Position numbers and translations under genes: made by a program
Shown: positions 30,181 to 39,047 of the stretch, piece by piece
Layout: every line of letters begins with the position of its first letter
Numbering within the stretch: the first letter of the stretch is position 1
Assembly: GCF_934295145.1 (NCBI RefSeq)
Contig: NZ_CAKRAS010000018.1
Coordinates: forward strand, 1 to 49,579
Source: an uncultured Eubacterium sp.
GTDB taxonomy: Bacteria; Bacillota; Clostridia; Lachnospirales; Lachnospiraceae
DNA length: 49,579 nucleotides
Direction of reading: 5' to 3'
Notes under the pieces: generated by a model
Seen by the model: only the letters and a program-made list of their open reading frames with translations
Database searches by the model: none
Told to the model about the DNA's origin: nothing

Positions 30181-31839
30181 ATGAGTAAGAAGAAAAATGA
30201 TACAAGTTTTTTGGTGCAGGGATCGATTCTGGCGATCGCATCCTTAGTCAGCAGGGTCATTGGTCTTGTTTACCGAATTCCGCTGACTGCGATCATTGGT
30301 GATCATGGAAATGATTATTACAGCTGTGCATATGAGATTTACAGTTTGTTGCTGCTGATATCATCTTACAGTCTGCCGATGGCGGTATCCAAGATGGTTT
30401 CTGCACGAATTTCAAATGGGGAACGGCAGAATGCTTACCGTGTATTTAAGGGAGCTATGCTATTTGCGCTGATCACCGGTACGGCAGCCTGTGCTATCGT
30501 ATTTTTCGGCGCGGAAGAACTGACACGGCTGTTCCAGACACCACTGGGCGTGTATGCACTGCAGGTACTGGCTCCGACACTGATCATCGTAGCGGTACTT
30601 GGTGTATTCCGTGGATTTTTCCAGGGTATGGGAACCATGATCCCGAGTGCGGTATCCCAGATTATTGAGCAGATCGTAAATGCGGTAGTCAGCGTAGGTG
30701 CTGCCTATGTATTGTTTGCTTATGGTAAACGAATTGCGACCGTACTTGGAAGTAAAGAACATTATGATGCGGCTTACGGTGCTGCGGGCGGAACACTGGG
30801 AACCAGTGCGGGAGCTCTGTGTGGACTTGCCTTTATCATCTTTGTGTTTTCCATGTTTTTACCAAAGTTCCGCAAAGCTATGAAGCGGGAACGGAAAGTG
30901 GCACAGAAAGAGCCGGAATCTTACCGTGTGATTTTTGGTATTCTGATCGCTACGATCGTTCCGGTATTACTCAGTACTACTATTTACAATCTGGTATCTA
31001 TCGTGGACCAGTGGTTATTTAAAAATATTGCGACACTTCAGGGATATTCTGCTACGGATGTGTCCGAATGGTGGGGGATTTTCTCTGGAAAATACCGTGT
31101 TTTAACGAACGTACCAATTTCCATTTCCACAGCACTGGCAGCTTCCTGTGTACCTGCACTGGCTGCTGCTTTTGCGCAAAAAGATGATGATCAGGTCAGA
31201 TCAAAGATCGGTATGTCCATGCGTTTTATCATGGTTGTGGCAATGCCGTGTACCGCAGGTCTTATGGTACTGGCAGATCCGATCATCCAGCTTTTGTTTC
31301 CGGGGTCAAGTGCTCTGGCAGGGCATTTGCTGCAGGCCGGTGGAATCAGTGTTATTTTCTACTCGATTTCCACATTGTCCAATGCGGTATTGCAGGGTAT
31401 CGACCGTATGAAAATTCCGGTTCGAAATGCATCCATTGCGCTGGTGCTCCATGCAGGTGTGATTGCTGCAGCCATGTTCGGACTGAATCTGAAAATTTAT
31501 GGTATTTGTATTGGAACCGTTGCATTTTCTCTGATCATGTGTATTTTGAACGGTACGTCGGTCAGAAAGTATTCCGGGTATAAACCAGATATCAGGAAAA
31601 CATTTGTAAAACCGGCGATTGCGTCCGTGATCATGAGTGTGGTAGTATATGCGGTTTACTTTGTGATCCATAAAGCAATACACAGCAATGTGATTGGTGT
31701 GGGAGTATCCGTACTGATTGGAATGGTTGTGTATGCAGCTGCATTACTGTTGATCAAAGGTCTGACAGAAGAAGAACTGCACAGTTTCCCGAAGGGTGAA
31801 CTGATCATTCGCATTGCGAAGAAGTTCCATTTATTATAA
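30181..31839 (+). CDS. SpoVB/MurJ-like polysaccharide flippase (MOP superfamily)
   Basis: The start is ATG 30181 after GAGGTT. The 552-aa protein has about fourteen membrane helices and the family N-terminus FLVQGSILAIASLVSRVIGLVYRIP-type (given here in part: ASLVSRVIGLVYRIPLTAI). SpoVB and MurJ-like proteins carry lipid-linked cell-wall or cortex precursors across the membrane. In an endospore former SpoVB is plausible, but several paralogues are usual and lipid II flippase or exopolysaccharide export are alternatives. Confidence 0.88.
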   Translation: MSKKKNDTSFLVQGSILAIASLVSRVIGLVYRIPLTAIIGDHGNDYYSCAYEIYSLLLLISSYSLPMAVSKMVSARISNGERQNAYRVFKGAMLFALITGTAACAIVFFGAEELTRLFQTPLGVYALQVLAPTLIIVAVLGVFRGFFQGMGTMIPSAVSQIIEQIVNAVVSVGAAYVLFAYGKRIATVLGSKEHYDAAYGAAGGTLGTSAGALCGLAFIIFVFSMFLPKFRKAMKRERKVAQKEPESYRVIFGILIATIVPVLLSTTIYNLVSIVDQWLFKNIATLQGYSATDVSEWWGIFSGKYRVLTNVPISISTALAASCVPALAAAFAQKDDDQVRSKIGMSMRFIMVVAMPCTAGLMVLADPIIQLLFPGSSALAGHLLQAGGISVIFYSISTLSNAVLQGIDRMKIPVRNASIALVLHAGVIAAAMFGLNLKIYGICIGTVAFSLIMCILNGTSVRKYSGYKPDIRKTFVKPAIASVIMSVVVYAVYFVIHKAIHSNVIGVGVSVLIGMVVYAAALLLIKGLTEEELHSFPKGELIIRIAKKFHLL

Positions 31840-31906
31840 AAGGATGATTTTTTCATCTGTATAAAAAAAGAAGAAATGTGAATACTACGTGTAAAGGAGT
31901 TTATGT

Positions 31907-32323
31907 ATGATGAAACAGACACGTATGATTCGCATTTCTTTTTTGATTTGCACTGGATTGATCATTGCTGCTTTTTGGGGCGGCTTTTATATGGGTGGCA
32001 TTCAGCTTTCAGAAGATGTAACGCCAATTCAGACGGCATCTGGAAATGATGAAACGAAAGAAAATACATCAGCTTCCGTCCAGAAAAACAGTACAGATAA
32101 CACGACGGTGGAAAGCATGAATAATTTAAAAGAAGAAAAATACTATGTCAAAGTATCCGGGGAATATCTGTCCGTTTATTTCAGTGACACGGATCGGCTG
32201 TATTTTGAGACAAGCCTGAAGGTATCCGATCTGCCTGAATATCTGAGAAATGATGCGGTAAATGGTATTTCCTTTTCTTCCCTGGAGAATCTTTACAGTT
32301 TTCTTGAAAATTATTCGAGCTGA
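31907..32323 (+). CDS. Small single-pass membrane protein, function unknown
   Basis: The 138-aa protein has one N-terminal membrane helix (about 9-28), a Thr/Ser/Asn-rich spacer (40-75) and a compact domain beginning EEKYYVKVSGEYLSVYF and ending SLENLYSFLENYSS. The layout resembles BofC-like C-terminal domains seen in clostridia, where a strand pair YYVxxxxGxLxVY is followed by a helical end, but similarity is too slight to name it. AAAGGAG lies 7 nt before the ATG. It stands downstream of the flippase after 67 nt. Confidence 0.6.
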   Translation: MMKQTRMIRISFLICTGLIIAAFWGGFYMGGIQLSEDVTPIQTASGNDETKENTSASVQKNSTDNTTVESMNNLKEEKYYVKVSGEYLSVYFSDTDRLYFETSLKVSDLPEYLRNDAVNGISFSSLENLYSFLENYSS

Positions 32324-32457
32324 CGGGGAAAGAATGAAATGTTCCAGAAATGTTGATGGAAGCCTGAACGAAAAAATGCAAAACAGAAGAGTAAAAAAGA
32401 GAATGCAGAGAATGATCCTTTCTGGAAAAAAGCAAGAAATTAATCCCGGGAAACGAC

Positions 32458-32486
32458 TTTCCAAAATCTGTGGCTTGTGCTATACT
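32458..32486 (+). promoter_or_regulatory. Predicted promoter of the DUF308 - oxidoreductase - mutSL - miaA run
   Basis: TTTCCA (32458-32463) and TATACT (32481-32486) are 17 bp apart, with TGC directly before giving an extended -10. An 11-bp hairpin (CTCAGTCTGAG 32507-32517 with CTCGGACTGAG 32525-32535) lies in the leader, with no T tail. Confidence 0.55.
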
Positions 32487-32506
32487 GAACCACGAGTGAT
32501 TTTTAT

Positions 32507-32535
32507 CTCAGTCTGAGGAAAAAACTCGGACTGAG
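32507..32535 (+). other. Hairpin in the leader of the DUF308-like gene
   Basis: An 11-bp stem with one G-U pair and a GAAAAAA loop lies between the predicted start (near 32493) and the gene at 32591. Without a T run it does not look like an attenuator terminator. The rest of the 267-nt gap between 32324 and 32590 shows nothing else recognisable. Confidence 0.45.
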
Positions 32536-32590
32536 TGTAGAATTGCAGAGATACACAGAAGCGTAATAGTTATATATCATGGAGGCCGGG

Positions 32591-33433
32591 ATGTCAAAAG
32601 AGAAGAAACAAAAGGGAATTGGTATCGGAACAGGTATGATTCTTGGAATTGCTATCATTTACATATTGTTTGGACTGGCAATGATATTTGTTCCACAGTT
32701 TAAAGAGATTTATATTATTTATATTGCCGGAGCAATTTTTGTGATATTCGGTATTGTTATGATCGTGAAATATTTCCTGACCGGAAGTTACCGGGATATT
32801 GGAAAATATGGTTTCTCCGCGGGCGTTTTGTGCGTGCTGATCGGAGTCCTTATGCTGGTTCGAACCAATGAGATTGCCGTCTATTTTTCACTGTTTTTCG
32901 GCATCTGCATTTTGCTGACGGCCATTATCAAGCTGCAGAATGCGGTTGATCTGAAGAGTATGCACAACAAAGGCTGGTTTGTGTTCCTGCTGATCGCACT
33001 GGTATTTCTGGCAGCGGCCATTCTGATCGTGTTGAATCCTGGTGGAAAAGTAAGCCAGTATAAAGATGTGATTTATTATATTCTGATCGCGGACGGAGTT
33101 ATCAGCATTATCAGCCCGATCTATCTCATCTTTGCAATTCGCACAAGCAGAAGACTGGAACTGGCAGGACATGCACAGAAAGCATTTGATAAAAAAGACA
33201 AAGATGCAGGGGATGGGCTGGAAAAACGGGCAGATAATGATACTAAAAAACAGTCCGATAAAACAGATCCTGATACAGAGAAAGAAGAAAAACTGAAAAA
33301 ATCTGATGTGGTATCAGCTGAGCCTGTTACGAGTGTATCAAAAAAGGAGATGCAGGAGAACAATGCATCAGATGATGAGTTGGACGATGAGATGACCAGA
33401 GAAATTTTACATTTTTTTGAGGATGATAAGTAA
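32591..33433 (+). CDS. DUF308/HdeD-like membrane protein with charged tail
   Basis: The start is ATG 32591 after GGAGG (32581-32585). Of 280 residues the first 190 form six hydrophobic helices in HdeD/DUF308 style (GTGMILGIAIIYILFGLAM, GFSAGVLCVLIGVLMLV, FSLFFGICILLTAIIKLQNA). Residues 190-280 are highly charged, rich in Lys, Asp and Glu, ending DDEMTREILHFFEDDK, probably disordered in the cytoplasm. HdeD protects E. coli at acid pH, but a like role here is not supported. It is 11 nt upstream of the next gene. Confidence 0.75.
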   Translation: MSKEKKQKGIGIGTGMILGIAIIYILFGLAMIFVPQFKEIYIIYIAGAIFVIFGIVMIVKYFLTGSYRDIGKYGFSAGVLCVLIGVLMLVRTNEIAVYFSLFFGICILLTAIIKLQNAVDLKSMHNKGWFVFLLIALVFLAAAILIVLNPGGKVSQYKDVIYYILIADGVISIISPIYLIFAIRTSRRLELAGHAQKAFDKKDKDAGDGLEKRADNDTKKQSDKTDPDTEKEEKLKKSDVVSAEPVTSVSKKEMQENNASDDELDDEMTREILHFFEDDK

Positions 33434-33444
33434 GAGGAGTTTTT

Positions 33445-34713
33445 GTGAAACAGAAAGAATATGATGTAATTGTAGTTGGCGGAGGGGCAGCCGGTCTGAT
33501 GGCTGCCATTCAGGCTGCATCCACAGGGGCAAAAACAGCCATTCTGGATCACCATGAAGTTTCCGGCAAAAAGATCCTGGCAACAGGAAATGGAAAATGC
33601 AATTTTACGAATCTGATGCAGGGGGAGAGCTTTTATCGATGCGATACCCCTGCCTTTGTATTGCATATGTTAGAGGCATTTTCCGCCACAGATACCATTG
33701 AATTTTTCCGTGGACTGGGTGTACTGACAAAAGAACGGCAGGGTTACTGTTATCCGAGAAGCGGGCAGGCAGCAACCATTCGAAATGCATTGATGCGCCG
33801 CATGGAAGTATTGCAGATTGAACTGTATAACAGTATTGGAATCCGGAAGATCCAGCGGGAGAAAGACGGATTTTTGCTGGATACAAAAAGCGGTCTGTTT
33901 GCTTCTAAAAGTTGTATTCTGGCAACCGGAGGTATGGCATCTCCAAAGACCGGCAGTGATGGAAGCGGTTATATTTATGCGAAAGCATTAGGACATACAG
34001 TGAAGAAGCCGTTGCCGGCGCTGACTGCATTGATTGCTGAGGCAGGCTGGTTAAAGCAGACGGCAGGTGTGCGGGCAGATGCTTCGATAAGTCTTTTTGT
34101 AGATGGATCATGTGTGGCGCAGGATATTGGGGAAGTACAGATGACAGATTATGGTATTTCCGGAATCCCGGTTTTTCAGGTGAGCCGGTATGCGTCACTG
34201 GCGCTGGATGAGGATCAGAGAGTGGAAGCGGTGCTTGATTTTGCACCAGAGTATACAGAAGATGCGTTACGCGAATTCTGGAAAAACCAAATGACCCAGG
34301 TATCTGGTGATACGACCTGGAAGGAACTGTTGTCCGGTATCGTCAACGAAAAACTTGCAGCAATGCTTTGTGCACAAAAACATCTGGGAGAGCGCACGAT
34401 TGTTTCTGTGAATGAAACGAAGAGACGGCAGTTACAGCGGGAGCTGATCCATTTGCTCAAACAGGTAAAACTGACAATAACCGGAACAAAGGATTTTTCT
34501 TTTGCACAGGTTACCTGCGGTGGGATTTCAGTGGAAGAACTGACCGAACAGATGGAGTCAAGAAAAGTACCGGGACTGTATTTTGCAGGTGAGATCGTGG
34601 ATGTGGATGGCATCTGCGGCGGTTATAATCTGCAGTGGGCCTGGTCCAGTGGAACAGTGGCAGGCAGACAGGCGGCATTGCGCTGCAAAGTCAGAAACAA
34701 TGACGTAAAGTAG
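33445..34713 (+). CDS. BaiN/HI0933-family flavoprotein oxidoreductase
   Basis: The 422-aa protein begins with GTG 33445 after AGAGGAG. It has the FAD-binding loop VVVGGGAAGLMAA (9-21), the HI0933 hallmark SGKKILATGNGKCNFTN (about 40-56), a second GG loop ATGGMASPKTGSDGSGY, and the C-terminal GEIVDVDGICGGYNLQWAWSSG. The family includes BaiN, tied to bile-acid reduction in Clostridium scindens, but most members have unknown substrates. No bai genes are near, so a bile-acid role is not claimed. Confidence 0.88.
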   Translation: MKQKEYDVIVVGGGAAGLMAAIQAASTGAKTAILDHHEVSGKKILATGNGKCNFTNLMQGESFYRCDTPAFVLHMLEAFSATDTIEFFRGLGVLTKERQGYCYPRSGQAATIRNALMRRMEVLQIELYNSIGIRKIQREKDGFLLDTKSGLFASKSCILATGGMASPKTGSDGSGYIYAKALGHTVKKPLPALTALIAEAGWLKQTAGVRADASISLFVDGSCVAQDIGEVQMTDYGISGIPVFQVSRYASLALDEDQRVEAVLDFAPEYTEDALREFWKNQMTQVSGDTTWKELLSGIVNEKLAAMLCAQKHLGERTIVSVNETKRRQLQRELIHLLKQVKLTITGTKDFSFAQVTCGGISVEELTEQMESRKVPGLYFAGEIVDVDGICGGYNLQWAWSSGTVAGRQAALRCKVRNNDVK

Positions 34714-34781
34714 TAAAGTAAGAAACGAACACGAATGTATGTAAAATATCTAATACGAAACAGAATAATTTGGAGAAATAT

Positions 34782-36380
34782 ATGAACAAGACAATTCAAG
34801 TGTCACAGATTTCTGTGCCTCTGGCACATACAAAAGAAGAAATCTTTCAAAAGGCATGTGCGCTGGCGCAGATTCCGACAAAAAAAGTGATCTCCATGCA
34901 GATCATGAAACAGTCGGTGGATGCCAGAAAAAAAGCTACACTTAATTATACGTATACAGTGCGGCTTGTGGTGGATGCACAGCAGAAAATCCGCAAAAAT
35001 CATGCGCATGTGCAGGAAATTCAGCCAGTGACTTATCAAATTCCGAAAAAAAAGGATACGGCGGCAGAAGAAAAACAACCGATCGCAATCGTAGGTGCGG
35101 GACCGGCGGGCCTGTTTGCAGCTTATCTGCTGGCACAGTGTGGTTATTGCCCGAATATCTATGAGCGCGGAAAAGAAGTATCTGCCCGTCAGCAGGATGT
35201 GGAAGCATTCTGGAGCGATGGCAGTTTAAATCTCGAATCCAACGTGCAGTTTGGAGAAGGCGGAGCCGGTACGTTTTCTGATGGAAAGTTAAATACTTTA
35301 GTAAAAGATAAATTCGGACGCAGCCGGTATGTGCTGGAAACTTTTGTGAAATTTGGTGCACCGGAGGATATTTTGTATGTGGCAAAACCACATGTGGGAA
35401 CAGATGTCCTGCGCACAGTAGTAGAGCGGATGCGTCAGGAAATTATTGGTCTTGGCGGAACCTTCCATTTTTCCACAAAGGTGACCGATTTACATATCAA
35501 AGATGGGAAGATTTCGGAAATTGAGCTGAATCATAAGGAATGGAAGGTAGTTTCTGGTGTGGTTCTGGCCATCGGACACAGTGCCAGAGATACGTTTCAG
35601 ATGCTGTATGAGCGGCAGATTCCGATGGCAGCAAAATCCTTTGCGGTAGGTATGCGTGTGGAACATCCACAGCAGATGATCAATGAAAGCCAGTATGGAA
35701 CCGGTGCCGATATGACACTGCTGCCAACAGCTGCTTATAAGGTAACACATCAGGCTTCCAATGGAAGAGGCGTGTATTCCTTTTGTATGTGTCCGGGTGG
35801 TTACGTGGTCAATGCTTCTTCCGAAGAAAATTGTCTGGCAGTAAACGGTATGAGTTACCGTAAACGTGATAGCCATAATGCAAACAGTGCCATCATTATT
35901 TCTGTGACTCCGGCAGATTTTCCAGATAAAGAACATCCTCTTTCCGGCGTTGCCTTTCAGCGGATGTTAGAAGAAAAAACATGGAAACTTGCGGAGGGAA
36001 AAGTGCCTCAGCAGTTATATGGTGATTTTAAACAGAATAGAGCCAGCACTGGATACGGTTCTTTTGATAGCTGTGTAAAAGGTCTGCATGGCTTTGCAAA
36101 TCTGAGAAGCCTGTTTCCGGAAGCTGTAAATGAGGCGTTTTGCGAGGGAATGGAAGCTTTTGGGCGGAAAATCCGTGGATTTAACCGCGAGGACTGTATT
36201 TTGTCCGGCGTGGAGAGCCGTACCTCTTCCCCGGTGCGGATTCACAGGGATGAAAGTTTTCAGAGTGAGATCCGGGGGCTGTATCCGTGCGGAGAAGGCG
36301 CAGGATATGCCGGTGGTATTATGTCTGCAGCCATGGACGGATTAAAAGTGGCAGAGGCGATCGTACAGGAGATAAAGTAA
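34782..36380 (+). CDS. FAD-dependent NAD(FAD)-utilising dehydrogenase family protein
   Basis: The start is ATG 34782 after TTGGAGAAAT; an upstream TTG lies inside that site. The 532-aa protein has an N-terminal alpha/beta region of about 100 residues and then an FAD fold starting IAIVGAGPAGLFAAYLLAQ, with the family motifs QFGEGGAGTFSDGKLNT and SRTSSPVRI, and a closing GLYPCGEGAGYAGGIMSAA. This large family (COG2509-like) has no assigned substrate. mutS begins directly after its stop, so the genes are cotranscribed. Confidence 0.87.
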   Translation: MNKTIQVSQISVPLAHTKEEIFQKACALAQIPTKKVISMQIMKQSVDARKKATLNYTYTVRLVVDAQQKIRKNHAHVQEIQPVTYQIPKKKDTAAEEKQPIAIVGAGPAGLFAAYLLAQCGYCPNIYERGKEVSARQQDVEAFWSDGSLNLESNVQFGEGGAGTFSDGKLNTLVKDKFGRSRYVLETFVKFGAPEDILYVAKPHVGTDVLRTVVERMRQEIIGLGGTFHFSTKVTDLHIKDGKISEIELNHKEWKVVSGVVLAIGHSARDTFQMLYERQIPMAAKSFAVGMRVEHPQQMINESQYGTGADMTLLPTAAYKVTHQASNGRGVYSFCMCPGGYVVNASSEENCLAVNGMSYRKRDSHNANSAIIISVTPADFPDKEHPLSGVAFQRMLEEKTWKLAEGKVPQQLYGDFKQNRASTGYGSFDSCVKGLHGFANLRSLFPEAVNEAFCEGMEAFGRKIRGFNREDCILSGVESRTSSPVRIHRDESFQSEIRGLYPCGEGAGYAGGIMSAAMDGLKVAEAIVQEIK

Positions 36381-39038
36381 ATGGAGATAAATGTAGCAGA
36401 ATTGACACCCATGATGCAAAAATACATGGAGACAAAGCAGGAGTACAAAGACTGTATCCTGTTTTACCGTCTGGGTGATTTTTATGAAATGTTTTTTGAT
36501 GATGCTCTGACGGCATCCCGGGAACTTGAGATTACGCTGACCGGAAAAAGCTGCGGTTTAAAAGAGCGTGCACCGATGTGTGGTGTGCCCTTTCATGCCG
36601 TAGAAGGATATTTGAACAAACTGGTATCCAAAGGATATAAAGTGGCCATCTGTGAACAAGTGGAGGATCCGAAGCAGGCAAAGGGTCTGGTAAAAAGAGA
36701 AGTAACCAGAATCGTTACACCTGGAACAAATCTGGATACCAATGCATTGGATGAGACAAAAAATAACTACATCATGTGTGTGGTGTACGTGGACAATAAA
36801 TACGGTGTGTCCGTGGCGGATGTCACCACCGGCGCTTACTATGTGACAGAACTGGATTCTGAGCGCAAACTGTTAGATGAGATCAGTAAATATATGCCAT
36901 CTGAGATTATTTCCAATGAGGCATTTTTTGTCAGCGGGATTGATCTGGAAGACCTGCGTCACAGACTTGGCATTACAATCTATTCTCTGGATGCATGGTA
37001 TTTCGGAGACGAACTGGCAGCAACTACATTAAAGGATCATTTCCATGTGGCTTCCCTGAATGGACTGGGACTTGGTGATTATAACTGTGGCGTGATAGCA
37101 GCCGGTGCGCTGCTGAAATATCTGTATGAAACGCAGAAAACGACACTGGATCACATGACCACCATTGAACCATATTCCACCGGAAAGTTTATGGTGCTTG
37201 ACAGTTCCACCAGAAGAAATCTGGAACTGGCAGAAACACTGCGTGAAAAACAGAAACGTGGTTCGCTGCTCTGGGTGCTGGATAAAACAAGAACAGCCAT
37301 GGGAGCCAGAATGCTGCGTGCCAATCTGGAGCAGCCATTGATCGATAAAAAGCAGATTGAGGCCAGACTGGATGCAGTGGAAGAACTTAAAAACAATATG
37401 ATCTGTAGAGAAGAACTGCGGGAATATTTAAATCCGATCTATGATCTGGAACGTTTGATCAGCCGCGTGGTTTATCAGACTGCAAATCCCCGGGATCTGA
37501 TTGCTTTTCGTTCTTCCCTTGAGATGCTTCCGGCCATCAAGACGCTGCTTCAGGATCTGAAAACACCGTTGCTGCGGGAACTGGATGAAGAACTGGATCC
37601 GTTAAAGGATATTTATGAGCTGATCTGTCAGTCCATTGAAGATGAACCGCCAATCTCCATCCGGGAAGGCGGCATGATCAAGAGCGGTTATAATGAGCAG
37701 GTGGATCATCTGCGCAATGCCAAGACCGAGGGCAAGACATGGCTGGCCAAGATCGAAGAGGAAGAACGGGAAAAGACCGGTATCAAGAATCTGAGAATCA
37801 AATTTAATAAAGTATTTGGTTATTATCTGGAAGTGACGAACTCCTACAAAGATCTTGTGCCTGAGTATTATACAAGAAAACAGACACTGACCAATGCGGA
37901 ACGTTATATCACACCAGAGTTAAAAGAGTTAGAAGAAACCATTCTTGGTGCGGAGGACAAACTGACAGCTCTGGAGTACGATATTTTCTGTCAGATCCGC
38001 AATACCATTGCAGATCAGGTTGTGCGCATCCAGCATACAGCAAAAGCCGTTGCGGCGCTGGATGTAGTTGCTTCTCTGGCCGTTGTAGCTGAGCAGAGTG
38101 ATTATACGAGACCTAAGATTAACGAAAAAGGAATTCTGGACATTAAGGGCGGCCGCCATCCGGTGGTGGAAAAAATGATCGATAACGATATGTTTATCGC
38201 AAACGATACCTATCTGGATAATAAAAATAACCGCATTGCGATCATTACCGGGCCGAACATGGCAGGAAAATCTACTTACATGAGACAGAATGCCCTGATC
38301 GTGCTGATGGCGCAGATCGGAAGTTTTGTGCCTGCACAGAGTGCCAATATCGGTATTGTGGACCGTATTTTTACCCGTGTGGGAGCATCCGACGATCTTG
38401 CCTCCGGACAGAGTACCTTTATGGTAGAGATGAACGAGGTGGCAAATATTTTGAGAAATGCTACAAGCAGCAGCCTTTTGATTCTGGATGAGATCGGCCG
38501 CGGTACAAGTACCATCGACGGCTTATCTATTGCCTGGGCGGTGGTAGAGTATATCAGCAATCCGAAAATCCTTGGAGCAAAGACGCTGTTTGCCACTCAT
38601 TATCATGAACTGACAGAACTGGAAGGCAAGCTTTCCAATGTAAATAATTACTGTATTGCCGTAAAAGAAAAAGGTGACGATATTGTATTTTTACGAAAGA
38701 TCGTATCCGGCGGCGCTGACAGAAGTTATGGTATCCAGGTGGCAAAACTGGCAGGCGTTCCGGATCCGGTGATCGAGCGTGCAAAGGTGATCTGCGAAGA
38801 ACTGGAGCGTGCGAATATGAGCAATCTGGCCGCAAATCTTCCGGAGATTCCGGCACAGCATAAGGCAAAACCGAAACAGCCGGACGATGTGGATATGGCG
38901 CAGATGTCACTGTTTGACACGTTGAAAGATGATGACATCATCGGGGAGATCCGTGAGATTGATCTGACAAATATGACACCGTTTGAGGCTATGAACAAAT
39001 TGTATGAAATCCAGAATAAGATTAAAAATCGCTGGTAG
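36381..39038 (+). CDS. mutS: DNA mismatch repair protein MutS
   Basis: MutS recognises mismatches and recruits MutL. The 885-aa protein has the mismatch-reading FYRLGDFYEMFFDDA segment (Phe-x-Glu type), the lever and clamp domains, Walker A GPNMAGKSTYMRQ (about 622-634), Walker B LLILDEIGRGTSTIDG and a C-terminal tail with a short beta-clamp-like QMSLFD element. Its ATG directly follows the previous stop codon; AGGAGA is 9 nt upstream. mutL follows by 9 nt. Confidence 0.98.
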   Translation: MEINVAELTPMMQKYMETKQEYKDCILFYRLGDFYEMFFDDALTASRELEITLTGKSCGLKERAPMCGVPFHAVEGYLNKLVSKGYKVAICEQVEDPKQAKGLVKREVTRIVTPGTNLDTNALDETKNNYIMCVVYVDNKYGVSVADVTTGAYYVTELDSERKLLDEISKYMPSEIISNEAFFVSGIDLEDLRHRLGITIYSLDAWYFGDELAATTLKDHFHVASLNGLGLGDYNCGVIAAGALLKYLYETQKTTLDHMTTIEPYSTGKFMVLDSSTRRNLELAETLREKQKRGSLLWVLDKTRTAMGARMLRANLEQPLIDKKQIEARLDAVEELKNNMICREELREYLNPIYDLERLISRVVYQTANPRDLIAFRSSLEMLPAIKTLLQDLKTPLLRELDEELDPLKDIYELICQSIEDEPPISIREGGMIKSGYNEQVDHLRNAKTEGKTWLAKIEEEEREKTGIKNLRIKFNKVFGYYLEVTNSYKDLVPEYYTRKQTLTNAERYITPELKELEETILGAEDKLTALEYDIFCQIRNTIADQVVRIQHTAKAVAALDVVASLAVVAEQSDYTRPKINEKGILDIKGGRHPVVEKMIDNDMFIANDTYLDNKNNRIAIITGPNMAGKSTYMRQNALIVLMAQIGSFVPAQSANIGIVDRIFTRVGASDDLASGQSTFMVEMNEVANILRNATSSSLLILDEIGRGTSTIDGLSIAWAVVEYISNPKILGAKTLFATHYHELTELEGKLSNVNNYCIAVKEKGDDIVFLRKIVSGGADRSYGIQVAKLAGVPDPVIERAKVICEELERANMSNLAANLPEIPAQHKAKPKQPDDVDMAQMSLFDTLKDDDIIGEIREIDLTNMTPFEAMNKLYEIQNKIKNRW

Positions 39039-39047
39039 GAGGCACAT

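Noticed and set aside
33445..34713. BaiN, bile-acid dehydroxylation enzyme
   Set aside because: Family membership only; no other bai genes nearby and it is cotranscribed with mutS-type housekeeping genes.
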